NCBI RefSeq assembly: GCF_016743775.1 | Contig: NZ_JAEQMY010000006.1 | Coordinates: 1 to 64,000 of the forward strand | Source: Microvirga aerilata | GTDB lineage: Bacteria; Pseudomonadota; Alphaproteobacteria; Rhizobiales; Beijerinckiaceae | DNA: 64,000 nt | Direction: 5' to 3' | Shown: one piece after another, positions 16,669-23,673 of the stretch | Layout of the letters: each line of letters begins with the position of its first letter | Numbering within the stretch: position 1 is the stretch's first letter | Position numbers and translations under genes: made by a program | The notes under the pieces: model-generated | The model's database searches: none | What the model was told of the DNA's origin: nothing | What the model saw: the letters and a program-made list of their open reading frames with translations, nothing else

Positions 16669-17691
16669 TTAGAACGTCACGATCACCTTGCCGAAGACCT
16701 TGCGGCCTTCAAGCCGCTCCAGCCCCTGCTGGAACTCGTCGAGCGGAAAGACCGCGTCGATGACCGGGGTCATGCCCCCGGCCATCTTGTCCAGGGATTG
16801 GGAAATGTTCTCGATCCGGCAGCCGAAGGAGCCGAAGATCCGGTATTGCTGCTGGAAGAGCTGCATCAGGTTCATGGTGGTGGAGACGCCCGAGGTGGAG
16901 CCGCAGGTGACGAGCCGTCCGCCGCGCTTGAGGCAGAGCAGAGACCCGTTCCAGGTTTCCGCGCCCACATGCTCGAACACCACGTCGACCCCTTTTCGCT
17001 TGGTGAGCTGGCGCACCTCGCCCTCGAAGCGCTCGGTGCGGTAGTTGACCACGTAATCGGCGCCCAAGGCCTTCGCCTTCTCGCCCTTCTCGTCGTCGCC
17101 CACCGTCGTGTAGACGGTGCAGCCGATGGCCTTGGCCATCTTGATGGCCGCCGTGCCGATGCCGGATCCGCCCGCATGGACGAGGATCGACTCGCCGGGC
17201 TCCAGCTTGGCGTTGTCGAACAGCATGTGCTGCACGGTGCCGAAGCCGATGGGCGCGCAGGCCGCCTGCTCGAAGGACACGCCCTGCGGCACCGGGATGA
17301 CCAGACGCTCCGGCCGGTTGATCAGCTCGCGGGCAAAGCCGTCGATGTGGAAGCCCATGATGCCGGCGACGTTCTCGCAGAGATTGTCCCAGCCCTTCCG
17401 GCAGGCCGCACAATGGCCGCAGGTCTCGGCCCCGTACATGGTGACCGGATCGCCCGCCTTGAACCGCGTGACGCCCTCGCCCACCGCCGCGATCTCGCCC
17501 GAAGCCTCGACCCCCACGGCCTGAGGCATCTTGCGCTTGGCGAACGCCATGCCGCGAAAGCCCCAGACATCGAGGTAATTGAGGGCCAGCGCCTTCACCC
17601 GCACCTGAACCTCGCCGGGGGCAGGCGGCGGAGGCGCCTCGATCTCGGTGATGCGAAGGTCACGGTCGCCGAAAAGCTGAAGGGAGCGCAT
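16669..17691 (-). CDS. adh2XL: Zinc-binding/MDR-family dehydrogenase of the VLCFA cluster (Adh2XL)
   Basis: A 340-residue medium-chain dehydrogenase/reductase. The structural zinc lobe is CGHCAACRKGWDNLC (about 93-107) and the nucleotide-binding turn is VHAGGSGIGTAAI. At the place of the catalytic-zinc Cys the protein has LNYLDVWGFRG, as in quinone oxidoreductases, so a catalytic zinc is doubtful. Its position between the ketosynthase/SDR genes and lpxXL matches adh2XL of rhizobia, where it belongs to the acyl-chain module; the exact reaction (probably an enoyl or keto reduction) is inferred. Confidence 0.88.
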   Translation of the reverse strand: MRSLQLFGDRDLRITEIEAPPPPAPGEVQVRVKALALNYLDVWGFRGMAFAKRKMPQAVGVEASGEIAAVGEGVTRFKAGDPVTMYGAETCGHCAACRKGWDNLCENVAGIMGFHIDGFARELINRPERLVIPVPQGVSFEQAACAPIGFGTVQHMLFDNAKLEPGESILVHAGGSGIGTAAIKMAKAIGCTVYTTVGDDEKGEKAKALGADYVVNYRTERFEGEVRQLTKRKGVDVVFEHVGAETWNGSLLCLKRGGRLVTCGSTSGVSTTMNLMQLFQQQYRIFGSFGCRIENISQSLDKMAGGMTPVIDAVFPLDEFQQGLERLEGRKVFGKVIVTF

Positions 17692-17710
17692 GCTTTAGAT
17701 CCTTTTGGCC

Positions 17711-17797
17711 GTCACCCCCGGACGGGTTCCGGGGATCCATGTCTTTTCAGCGGTCGGTTGAAGACGTGGATGGCCGGGACAAGCCCGGCCATGACGC
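17711..17797. repeat. Palindromic repeat pair inside the VLCFA operon
   Basis: Two hairpins, CCCCGGAcgggTTCCGGGG-type and GGCCGGGacaagCCCGGCC, within the 203-base gap between adh2XL and the upstream SDR gene. The second hairpin core recurs at 47980-48000. Confidence 0.65.
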
Positions 17798-17894
17798 GAG
17801 AAACTGTTTGCGGCGGCTTAAAGGGCTGGTGGAGGAATGGCAAGTTCCAGAACCCCGAGCTGCCATCCCGGGCCGGGTTTCCAATTGTGCAAGC

Positions 17895-18641
17895 TTAGCG
17901 ATGCACGCCCAGCATCGATGTGAGCCCGCCGTCGATGGGCAGCACCGCGCCGGTGATGTAGGCGGCGGGGTCAGACAGGAGGAAGGCGGCAAGGCCTGCG
18001 ATCTCTTCCGGCTTGGCGAAGCGCCCGGCCGGGATCTGCTTTTCCATGTTCTCGCGATAAGCCGCGTAGGGCGCCATCATGTCCGTGTCGATGAAGCCCG
18101 GCGCGATGACGTTGACCGTCACGCCGCGCTTGGCAGTCTCGACGGACAATGTGCGGCAATAGGAGATCAGCGCGCCTTTCGAGGCGGCATAGGCGGCGTT
18201 GCCGGGATTGCCCTGGAGCGCCGCCACCGAACCGATGGCCACGATGCGGCCCTGCTTGGCGCGGATCATGCCGCGCATCAGCGCCTTGGCGATGCGGGTG
18301 AAGGACCAGAAGTTCACCTGCATGGCGGCTTCGGCCTTGTCCTGCTGCATCATGGCGGCGAGCGCGTCGTAGGGCTGGCCGGCATTGTGCACGAGCCCGA
18401 AGAAGCTCTCGCCCTCGATGGTCTCGCAGAAAGCGTCGAGCGCCGCCTTGTCGGCAAGATCGATCTCATGCGCCGTGACGGTGCGGCCGGAATGGGCCTC
18501 CATCAGCTCGCCGGCAAGGGTCTTCGCGGCATCGCCCGAGGAGCGGTAGGTGAAGTCGACATCGTGGCCGGCCGCGACGAGCGCCCGCACGATGGCGGCG
18601 CCCACGCCTTTGCCGCCGCCTGTGACGAGAACGCGGGTCAT
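17895..18641 (-). CDS. SDR-family 3-oxoacyl-ACP reductase (FabG-like) of the VLCFA cluster
   Basis: A 248-residue short-chain reductase. TGGGKGVG is the cofactor loop (residues 7-14), YRSS after strand 2 fits NADPH, HNAG replaces NNAG, and Ser (AIGSVAAL) with YAASK completes the active site. The start (ATG 18641) is two bases after the stop of fabF1XL, so coupling is likely. It should reduce the 3-ketoacyl-AcpXL made by the ketosynthases. The classical Rhizobium cluster has six genes and no fabG; this seventh gene makes the elongation module more self-sufficient. Confidence 0.88.
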   Translation of the reverse strand: MTRVLVTGGGKGVGAAIVRALVAAGHDVDFTYRSSGDAAKTLAGELMEAHSGRTVTAHEIDLADKAALDAFCETIEGESFFGLVHNAGQPYDALAAMMQQDKAEAAMQVNFWSFTRIAKALMRGMIRAKQGRIVAIGSVAALQGNPGNAAYAASKGALISYCRTLSVETAKRGVTVNVIAPGFIDTDMMAPYAAYRENMEKQIPAGRFAKPEEIAGLAAFLLSDPAAYITGAVLPIDGGLTSMLGVHR

Positions 18642-18643
18642 GA

Positions 18644-19924
18644 TCAAGCCCCTTTTGGCTCGGCCCCGAAGACGAGGCAGGTGTTCTGGCCGCCGAAGCC
18701 AAAGGAGTTGGACAGCACGTAGGACACCTTGGCGTCACGGGCGACGTTGGGCACCACGTCGAGGGGGATCGCCGGATCGGGCACCTGATAGTTGATCGTC
18801 GGCGGGATGCGGCCTGTAGAGATGGTGAGAAGCGACATAACCGCCTCCACCGCACCGGCGGCCGTCAGCGTATGGCCGATCATCGACTTGTTCGACGAGA
18901 TCGGAAGGCTCGCCATGCGCTCGCCGAAGACGGCGGTGCAGCTCATGGCTTCCATCTTGTCGTTCTCCGGCGTCGAGGTGCCGTGAGCGTTGATGTAGTC
19001 GATGTCGTCCGGCTGAACGCCCGCATCGGCCAGCGCCTGCCGGAGCGCCGCAATGCCGGGGGCGCCGTCCGGCGAGGAGCGGGTGCGGTGGAAGCTGTCG
19101 CCCCTCTCGCCGCAGCCGAGCACGTAGCCGAGAATCGTCGCGCCGCGGGCCCTGGCGGCTTCGGCATTTTCCAGCACGAGGGCCGCGCCGCCCTCGCCCA
19201 TGACGAAGCCGTCGCGGTTCTTGGAGAAGGGTTTCGACGCCCCTTCCGGGTTCTCGTTCTGGGTCGAAAGCGCCGAAAGCAGCGAAAAGCGGATCAGGGA
19301 TTCCGGGTTCACGGAGCCGTCAGTGCCGATGCACAGCGCCGCATCCGTCTCGCCGCGGCGGATCGCCTCGACGCCGAGCTGGATCGCGGTGGCGCCGGAC
19401 GAGCAGGCGGTGGAGAGCGAAATGGGCGAGCCCCGGGTGCCGAAACGGTCGGCGACCCGGTCGGCAACCGTGCCGAAGATGAACAGATCGTGCCACGGCT
19501 TGAACGCGCCGGAGGCCGCCGCCTTCAGCAGGTCCTTGTAGGTGACGTCGCCCTCCTGGCCCGAGGCCTCGGCCAGAGCCTTGCGCTGCGGCCACTCCAT
19601 CTCGACGGGCGGAACGGCGATGAAGAGCGCGCCAGGGAAATCACCCGGCGTCAGCCCCGACTGCCCGACCGCCTCTTCGGCTGCCAGCATGGCAAGGCGC
19701 TCGGAGAGCACCGGCGCGCAGAAGGGTTCCACGTCCACATGGTCGACGGTGCCCGCAATCGTGGTGCGCAGGCCATCCGTGGGGAAGCGCTCGATGCGGT
19801 GGATGCCGGACTTGCCGGCCGTGAGGGCTGCCCAGGTGTCGTCCTTGCCCTGGCCGAGGGAGGTGACCACGCCCATGCCGGTGACGGCAACGAGCGGACG
19901 TCCTTTCGTGTCGCGAAGCGCCAT
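18644..19924 (-). CDS. fabF1XL: Beta-ketoacyl-ACP synthase of VLCFA synthesis (FabF1XL), intact active site
   Basis: A 426-residue KAS II-type enzyme with a complete Cys-His-His triad: Cys174 in STACSSG, His314 in NAHGTSTPEND, His351 in GHTLTAAGAVE. It carries out condensation with malonyl-ACP while the chain grows on AcpXL toward C28. AGGAGAAGG just before the ATG at 19924 supports this start. It lies 11 bases behind fabF2XL, its likely heterodimer partner. Confidence 0.94.
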   Translation of the reverse strand: MALRDTKGRPLVAVTGMGVVTSLGQGKDDTWAALTAGKSGIHRIERFPTDGLRTTIAGTVDHVDVEPFCAPVLSERLAMLAAEEAVGQSGLTPGDFPGALFIAVPPVEMEWPQRKALAEASGQEGDVTYKDLLKAAASGAFKPWHDLFIFGTVADRVADRFGTRGSPISLSTACSSGATAIQLGVEAIRRGETDAALCIGTDGSVNPESLIRFSLLSALSTQNENPEGASKPFSKNRDGFVMGEGGAALVLENAEAARARGATILGYVLGCGERGDSFHRTRSSPDGAPGIAALRQALADAGVQPDDIDYINAHGTSTPENDKMEAMSCTAVFGERMASLPISSNKSMIGHTLTAAGAVEAVMSLLTISTGRIPPTINYQVPDPAIPLDVVPNVARDAKVSYVLSNSFGFGGQNTCLVFGAEPKGA

Positions 19925-19935
19925 GTGCCTTCTCC

Positions 19936-21060
19936 TCAAGCCTTGGTGAGCCGGATGGCGCCCTCGCCGCGCCAGTGGCCGACGGAGGTCACGAGCGCCT
20001 CGGAGGCCTTGCGTCCGGCAATCAGACCGGCCGCGAGCGCAACGCCCGTGGGGGCCTGGGCTTCCATGGTATGGCCGACCAGATCGCCGGTGGCGTGAAC
20101 CGGGGCGCCCGGAGCGATGTCCTTCAAGGCGGCCTGCTCGTCCTCGGTGATGCCCTTGATGCCGGTGGCGCCCGAAATCACCACGTCGGGCTTGGCTTCG
20201 AGCTGCTTCGCGAGCCTGTGGAGCGAAGCCTCGGCGCTGCCGGGCTTGCGGCGGCTGCGGTCGGACGCGATGCCCGCAACTGCGGCCAGCGGCTTCGCCC
20301 CGCGGGAGGCGGCGTGCTCGCGGGATTCGAGCACCATGAAGCAGGCGCCGCTCCCTAAGATCATGCCGCCGCCCTCGGCCGGGCGGTTCCAGACCGGCGC
20401 ATAGGGCTTCTTCCAGAGGAAGCCGCCCATCTCGTAGATCAGGAGCACGTCGGGGCGCTCGGCATTGTAGGCGCCGCCGACAAGGAAGATGTCGTCCTGG
20501 CCCGAGGCGATGCGCTCACGGGCGATGCGGAGCGCATCGACGCCGCTCGACTCCTCGCCCATGAAGGTGCGCGACGCGCCGGTGACGCCGTGAACGATGG
20601 CGATGTTGCCGGCGAGCAGATTGGATAGTTGCGCCAGGAACAGGGTCGGGCGCAGGTCGCCCATGAGGCGCTCGTTGAGGAAGACGCCCGGATTCTCCGC
20701 GTTGCGCAGACCTGTGAGGATCTGGCCGTCCACCGCGTAATCCCGCTCGCCGCCGCCGGCCGAGACGATGAGCTGCATGCGGCCCTTCAGGGCCGCGTCC
20801 TCTTTCGCGCCGGCCGCATTGAGGGCGAGGCCCGCCGCATAGCAGCCGAGCTTCTGCCAGGGCTCCATCTGGCGCTGATCGGATTTCTTCGGGATCTGCC
20901 GGTCCCATTCGAGCGCCGTGGCCGGGTGCACCGGGAAAGGCTCGAAGGTGGCAAGATCCGTGTGCGGGGCACCGCCGCCGGAAAGCGCGTTCAGATGAGC
21001 CTCGAGACCTTCGCCCGCGGAGGAGACGAGGCCGATTCCTGTGATGACGACGTCACGCAT
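19936..21060 (-). CDS. fabF2XL: Degenerate beta-ketoacyl synthase of VLCFA synthesis (FabF2XL)
   Basis: A 374-residue thiolase-fold ketosynthase homologue. The start VVITGIGLVSSAGEG is normal, but no Cys occurs where the nucleophile should be (the segment reads VTGASRTFMGEESSG, about 159-173) and the first active His is missing (DVVISGATG at 292-300 in place of NAHGT). The second His survives in GHTMEAQ (His330). This resembles chain-length-factor subunits, which pair with an active KS. The ATG at 21060 overlaps the stop of fabZXL by one base (TGATG). Confidence 0.92.
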   Translation of the reverse strand: MRDVVITGIGLVSSAGEGLEAHLNALSGGGAPHTDLATFEPFPVHPATALEWDRQIPKKSDQRQMEPWQKLGCYAAGLALNAAGAKEDAALKGRMQLIVSAGGGERDYAVDGQILTGLRNAENPGVFLNERLMGDLRPTLFLAQLSNLLAGNIAIVHGVTGASRTFMGEESSGVDALRIARERIASGQDDIFLVGGAYNAERPDVLLIYEMGGFLWKKPYAPVWNRPAEGGGMILGSGACFMVLESREHAASRGAKPLAAVAGIASDRSRRKPGSAEASLHRLAKQLEAKPDVVISGATGIKGITEDEQAALKDIAPGAPVHATGDLVGHTMEAQAPTGVALAAGLIAGRKASEALVTSVGHWRGEGAIRLTKA

Positions 21061-21521
21061 CAAGCCGCCTCCTCCATGAGGCCGATGCGTTTGGCCTGAG
21101 CGCGCATCTGGCCGTCCATGCCTTCCGGGAAGGGCATGATCCTGAACCGCAGCTCCGCGTCGCAGATCGGCTTGCCCTCGACCACGATCCTGGCCTTCGT
21201 CACCGCATAGCCCGAGCCCTCGTGCTCGAGCTGCGCCGTGACGGTGAGCACCGTACCCGGTCCCACGAAAGTGCGAAAGCGCGCCTTGTCGACCGCCATG
21301 AGGAACGGCATGTGGGTAAAGCCCGTCAGGCCCAGCACGAGATAGCCGGAGGCCTGGGCCATGGTCTCGGTGAGGAGAACGCCCGGAACAAGGGGATGGC
21401 CCGGGAAATGCCCCTCGAAAACAGGGCTTTCCATGGGCACGGTGGAGGAAACCTCGATCCGCTTGGTCTCGCGGTCGAGGCTCGTCACCCGATCGATCAT
21501 TTCAAAATATTCGAGGCGCAT
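21060..21521 (-). CDS. fabZXL: 3-hydroxyacyl-AcpXL dehydratase (FabZXL)
   Basis: A hot-dog-fold protein of about 153 residues. The active-site His is in GHFPGHPLVPGV and the acidic partner is in LLTETMAQASGY. It dehydrates 3-hydroxyacyl-ACP in the VLCFA cycle. The start is uncertain: ATG 21521 (MRLEYFEMID) fits the family best, while ATG 21557 would add 12 residues; ribosome sites are weak for both. Second gene of the cluster, coupled to fabF2XL downstream. Confidence 0.92.
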   Translation of the reverse strand: MRLEYFEMIDRVTSLDRETKRIEVSSTVPMESPVFEGHFPGHPLVPGVLLTETMAQASGYLVLGLTGFTHMPFLMAVDKARFRTFVGPGTVLTVTAQLEHEGSGYAVTKARIVVEGKPICDAELRFRIMPFPEGMDGQMRAQAKRIGLMEEAA

Positions 21522-21641
21522 CGGGATCCCGTACCATGCTGCTCCCGGAAGGGCCATGACGGACAGGGAATCCATGAGGCGGGGCGCTTGATGGATCGCC
21601 TCTCCGAGCCGGCCCACGAGGCCGGCCCGCCGGGATGCAAG

Positions 21642-21676
21642 TGTCGTCTCTTAGGCCTATGTCGTCTCTTAGGCCT
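21642..21676. repeat. 18-bp tandem duplication at the 3' end of acpXL
   Basis: TGTCGTCTCTTAGGCCT occurs twice with an 18-base period. On the coding strand the second copy carries the acpXL stop TAA, and the duplicate adds a TAG and another TAA in frame, giving three stops within seven codons. Confidence 0.9.
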
Positions 21677-21950
21677 GCTTGGCGGCCACCAGGGCGTCGA
21701 TGCGCGCCACGAGGTTCTTCAGCACGAAGTACTCCTCGGCGGGCGCCTTGCCCTCGTTCACTTCCTGCGTCCACTGCTCCAGGGGCAGCTTGATGCCGAA
21801 AGCCTTGTCGATCGCAAAGGCGATGTCGAGGAAGGCGAGCGAGTCGATGCCCAGATCCTCGATGGCATGGCTTTCGGGCGTGATCTGCTCGCGCGGGATA
21901 TCGGCGGTGTCTGAAATGATGCCGGCGACGGTCTCGAAGGTGGACGACAT
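21669..21950 (-). CDS. acpXL: Acyl carrier protein for very-long-chain fatty acid (AcpXL)
   Basis: A 93-residue acidic carrier protein. The phosphopantetheine site is GIDSLAF with Ser37. Compared with house-keeping AcpP it has the longer C-terminal part ([27 protein letters not shown]) that marks AcpXL. It holds the growing 27-hydroxyoctacosanoyl-type chain. It is the promoter-proximal gene of the cluster, and its leader is shared with the divergent phosphatase-like gene. Confidence 0.95.
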   Translation of the reverse strand: MSSTFETVAGIISDTADIPREQITPESHAIEDLGIDSLAFLDIAFAIDKAFGIKLPLEQWTQEVNEGKAPAEEYFVLKNLVARIDALVAAKQA

Positions 21951-22082
21951 GACGCCGCTCTCCTAAAAATGCGTGGTCTCGACGATAGGGCCCCGCCAAG
22001 CCTTAAGGCCCGGTTTCCAGCCGCTCTTTTCGCCAAGGAGGGTTGTTTCGAACGGCACCCCTTACACGACGGGCGGCAGACC

Positions 22083-22171
22083 GGCAACCGATTGGTTGCA
22101 TTCCCTTGCCGTCGGCCCATCCCGGAGCGCCCGATTTCGCCTGCGGCAACGGCTTGAGGGGCAACCGATTG
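22083..22171. promoter_or_regulatory. Repeated GGCAACCGATTG boxes between acpXL and the divergent gene
   Basis: GGCAACCGATTG occurs at 22083-22094 and again at 22160-22171; the first copy extends to the palindrome GCAACC-GATT-GGTTGC (22084-22099). Two copies 77 bases apart in a divergent promoter region suggest a DNA-binding site, but no regulator is identified. Confidence 0.4.
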
Positions 22172-22255
22172 ATTATTCGGCGCCTATCGTCGATAAGGGC
22201 CGCCTCCGGCCGAAAGGCCGGTTTACCCTTTCTAGGCACCCATCGCTGGATCAAC

Positions 22256-22978
22256 GTGCTCAACAGGTTCCGCAGACCTGCCGTCCGTCGCGCGCGACGC
22301 ATGGCCCGCATCGCTCGATGGAATAAGCCCATCGAGGGCCCTGCCGGCCGCCTGCGCGCCTGGGCCCACATGCTGCTCGTCGATCACGGGGTGTTCCGCC
22401 TCTTCTACCTGAACAAGCACCAGGTCACCGACCGCCTGTGGCGATCCGCCCAGCCGGCGCCGCACCAGATCGCGGCGCTGAAAGCCGAGGGCGTCCGCAC
22501 CATCATCAACCTGCGCGGCGGCCGGGAGCACGGCTCCTGGCAGTTGCAGAAGGAGGCCTGCGAGCGGCTCGGGATCCATCTGGTGGAGTTCGTCGTCCGC
22601 TCCCGCGGCGCGCCGGACCGGCAGACCCTGCTCAACGCCAAGACCTTCTTCGACACGGTGGAATATCCGGCCGTCCTGCACTGCAAGTCGGGCGCGGACC
22701 GGGCCGGCTTCGTCGCCGCCCTTTATCTCGTGGTGTACGAGGGAAAGTCCATCGACGAGGCCCAGCGCCAGCTCTCCATGCGCTTCGGGCATTTCCGCTT
22801 CTCGAAGACCGGCATCCTGGACGCATTCTTCGACATGTACCGCCGGGAGGGCGAGGCCAAGGGCATTCCGTTCCTCACCTGGATCGAAACGCAATACGAC
22901 GCCGAGGCCCTGGAGCGGAGCTTCCGCCCCGGCTTCTGGTCCCATCTGCTGGTCGACCGGATCATGCGGCGGGAATAG
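22256..22978 (+). CDS. Dual-specificity/tyrosine phosphatase-like protein
   Basis: About 240 residues from the GTG at 22256; other starts (ATG 22301) are possible. A basic, hydrophobic N-terminal region (RRARRMARIARW... AHMLLVDHGVFRLFYLN) may bind membrane. The Cys-based phosphatase domain follows: WRSAQPAPHQI, IINLRGG and the P-loop HCKSGADRAG (HCxxGxxR). It diverges from acpXL and so may act on lipid A or envelope lipids, but a protein or phosphoinositide-type substrate is equally open. Confidence 0.82.
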   Translation: MLNRFRRPAVRRARRMARIARWNKPIEGPAGRLRAWAHMLLVDHGVFRLFYLNKHQVTDRLWRSAQPAPHQIAALKAEGVRTIINLRGGREHGSWQLQKEACERLGIHLVEFVVRSRGAPDRQTLLNAKTFFDTVEYPAVLHCKSGADRAGFVAALYLVVYEGKSIDEAQRQLSMRFGHFRFSKTGILDAFFDMYRREGEAKGIPFLTWIETQYDAEALERSFRPGFWSHLLVDRIMRRE

Positions 22979-23107
22979 GCCGAAACCGGCCAGGCACTGT
23001 CGTCCCGGGGCTGCGCCGGAGCAGGTGGTTCTCCCTGAACACGGATGCTTCATCAGGCTGCGATCCCCGGAAACGATCCGGGACTGGGTGCAGGATGAGG
23101 CTCGGTT

Positions 23108-23212
23108 TCCCTCCCCTTTGTGGGAGGGCCAGGGTGGGGGTGTGAGCGATAGCCTATCCGCGTGTGGCGCCCACACCCCCACCTCCAACTCCTCCCCACA
23201 AAGGAGAGGAGG
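23108..23212. repeat. Composite inverted repeat (CCTCCCC-TTTGTGGG ... GGTGGGGGTGTG)
   Basis: GGTGGGGGTGTG (23133-23144) pairs perfectly with CACACCCCCACC (23172-23183); outer arms CCTCCCCTTTGTG and CACAAAGGAGAGG also pair imperfectly. The same architecture is found inside rimM at 54823-54901. Confidence 0.75.
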
Positions 23213-23259
23213 GCTCCCGCGAGATAGCTGTGATGCGGTCCCGGATCTTCGCTCATGCT

Positions 23260-23613
23260 TCATCCGGGGTGATGCTGGAGCGACTTGTCAAAGATCCAGC
23301 GCCTTCGGGCCCGCAGCCTTGGGCTGCGAGCCTGAAGAGCACACGAGGGTGGCGCGCGATGCAGCCCGGCTCGCTGTGGTATGAAAGGGAAGAGCCGAAC
23401 TGCCTCTTCGCGCACGGTTCTTTTCAGGCGGACTGGTGCGCCCGGTGCGGCGCTGGCCCAAGGCGGCCATGCTGGAGGCCCTGGGCCCAACCCGCTTCCG
23501 GCCCCTCACCAGGGCCTCCTGCCCCATGAGCCTGCGTCACGCTCATGCACAGGACCGTGCCTGCTCCCACACTGCGACGCCTCGCGAGCGCGCCCCTCGT
23601 CAGGACCAGGCTG
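23260..23613 (-). ncRNA. Candidate structured RNA transcribed away from the MsbA-like gene
   Basis: Downstream of the promoter at 23620-23648 the minus-strand sequence is packed with stems: GGAGGCCCTGG/CCAGGGCCTCC (11 bp), ATGAGC/GCTCAT and GCAC/GTGC. No terminator with a clean T-run was found, so the 3' end is a guess. It lacks the GGAAGGAAGCAG of SRP RNA and the GAGGAAAGTCC of RNase P RNA. It could be an unassigned ncRNA or a degenerate dispersed repeat. Confidence 0.35.
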
Positions 23614-23619
23614 TGCAAC

Positions 23620-23648
23620 GATATAGCCAAGGTTGCAGCAGAAGTCAA
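23620..23648 (-). promoter_or_regulatory. Consensus-like promoter TTGACT-17-TATATC
   Basis: On the minus strand TTGACT (23648-23643), a 17-base spacer and TATATC (23625-23620). It begins 26 bases after the stop of the MsbA-like gene and points away from it into a region without ORF. Confidence 0.6.
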
Positions 23649-23673
23649 GAACAAATACGGAACATAAGCCGCA

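Larger units (their letters stand above)
22979..23673. other. 695-base region without a protein gene
   Basis: Contains palindromic GATCCGGGA/CCCGGG-type sequences (about 22999-23098), a composite inverted repeat (23108-23212), and then about 400 bases rich in hairpins with a strong minus-strand promoter at 23620-23648. Weak ORFs on both strands have poor codon use and no recognisable domain, so I do not call a gene. Confidence 0.7.

Noticed and set aside
23140..23190. CRISPR array or IS terminal repeats at the long inverted repeat
   Set aside because: Only one inverted pair, no spacer periodicity, no transposase and no target-site duplication; it matches a dispersed palindromic element.
23260..23613. 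SRP 4.5S RNA or RNase P RNA
   Set aside because: A GGCCGGAAG string and strong stems are suggestive, but the essential GGAAGGAAGCAG and GAGGAAAGTCC cores are not present on either strand.
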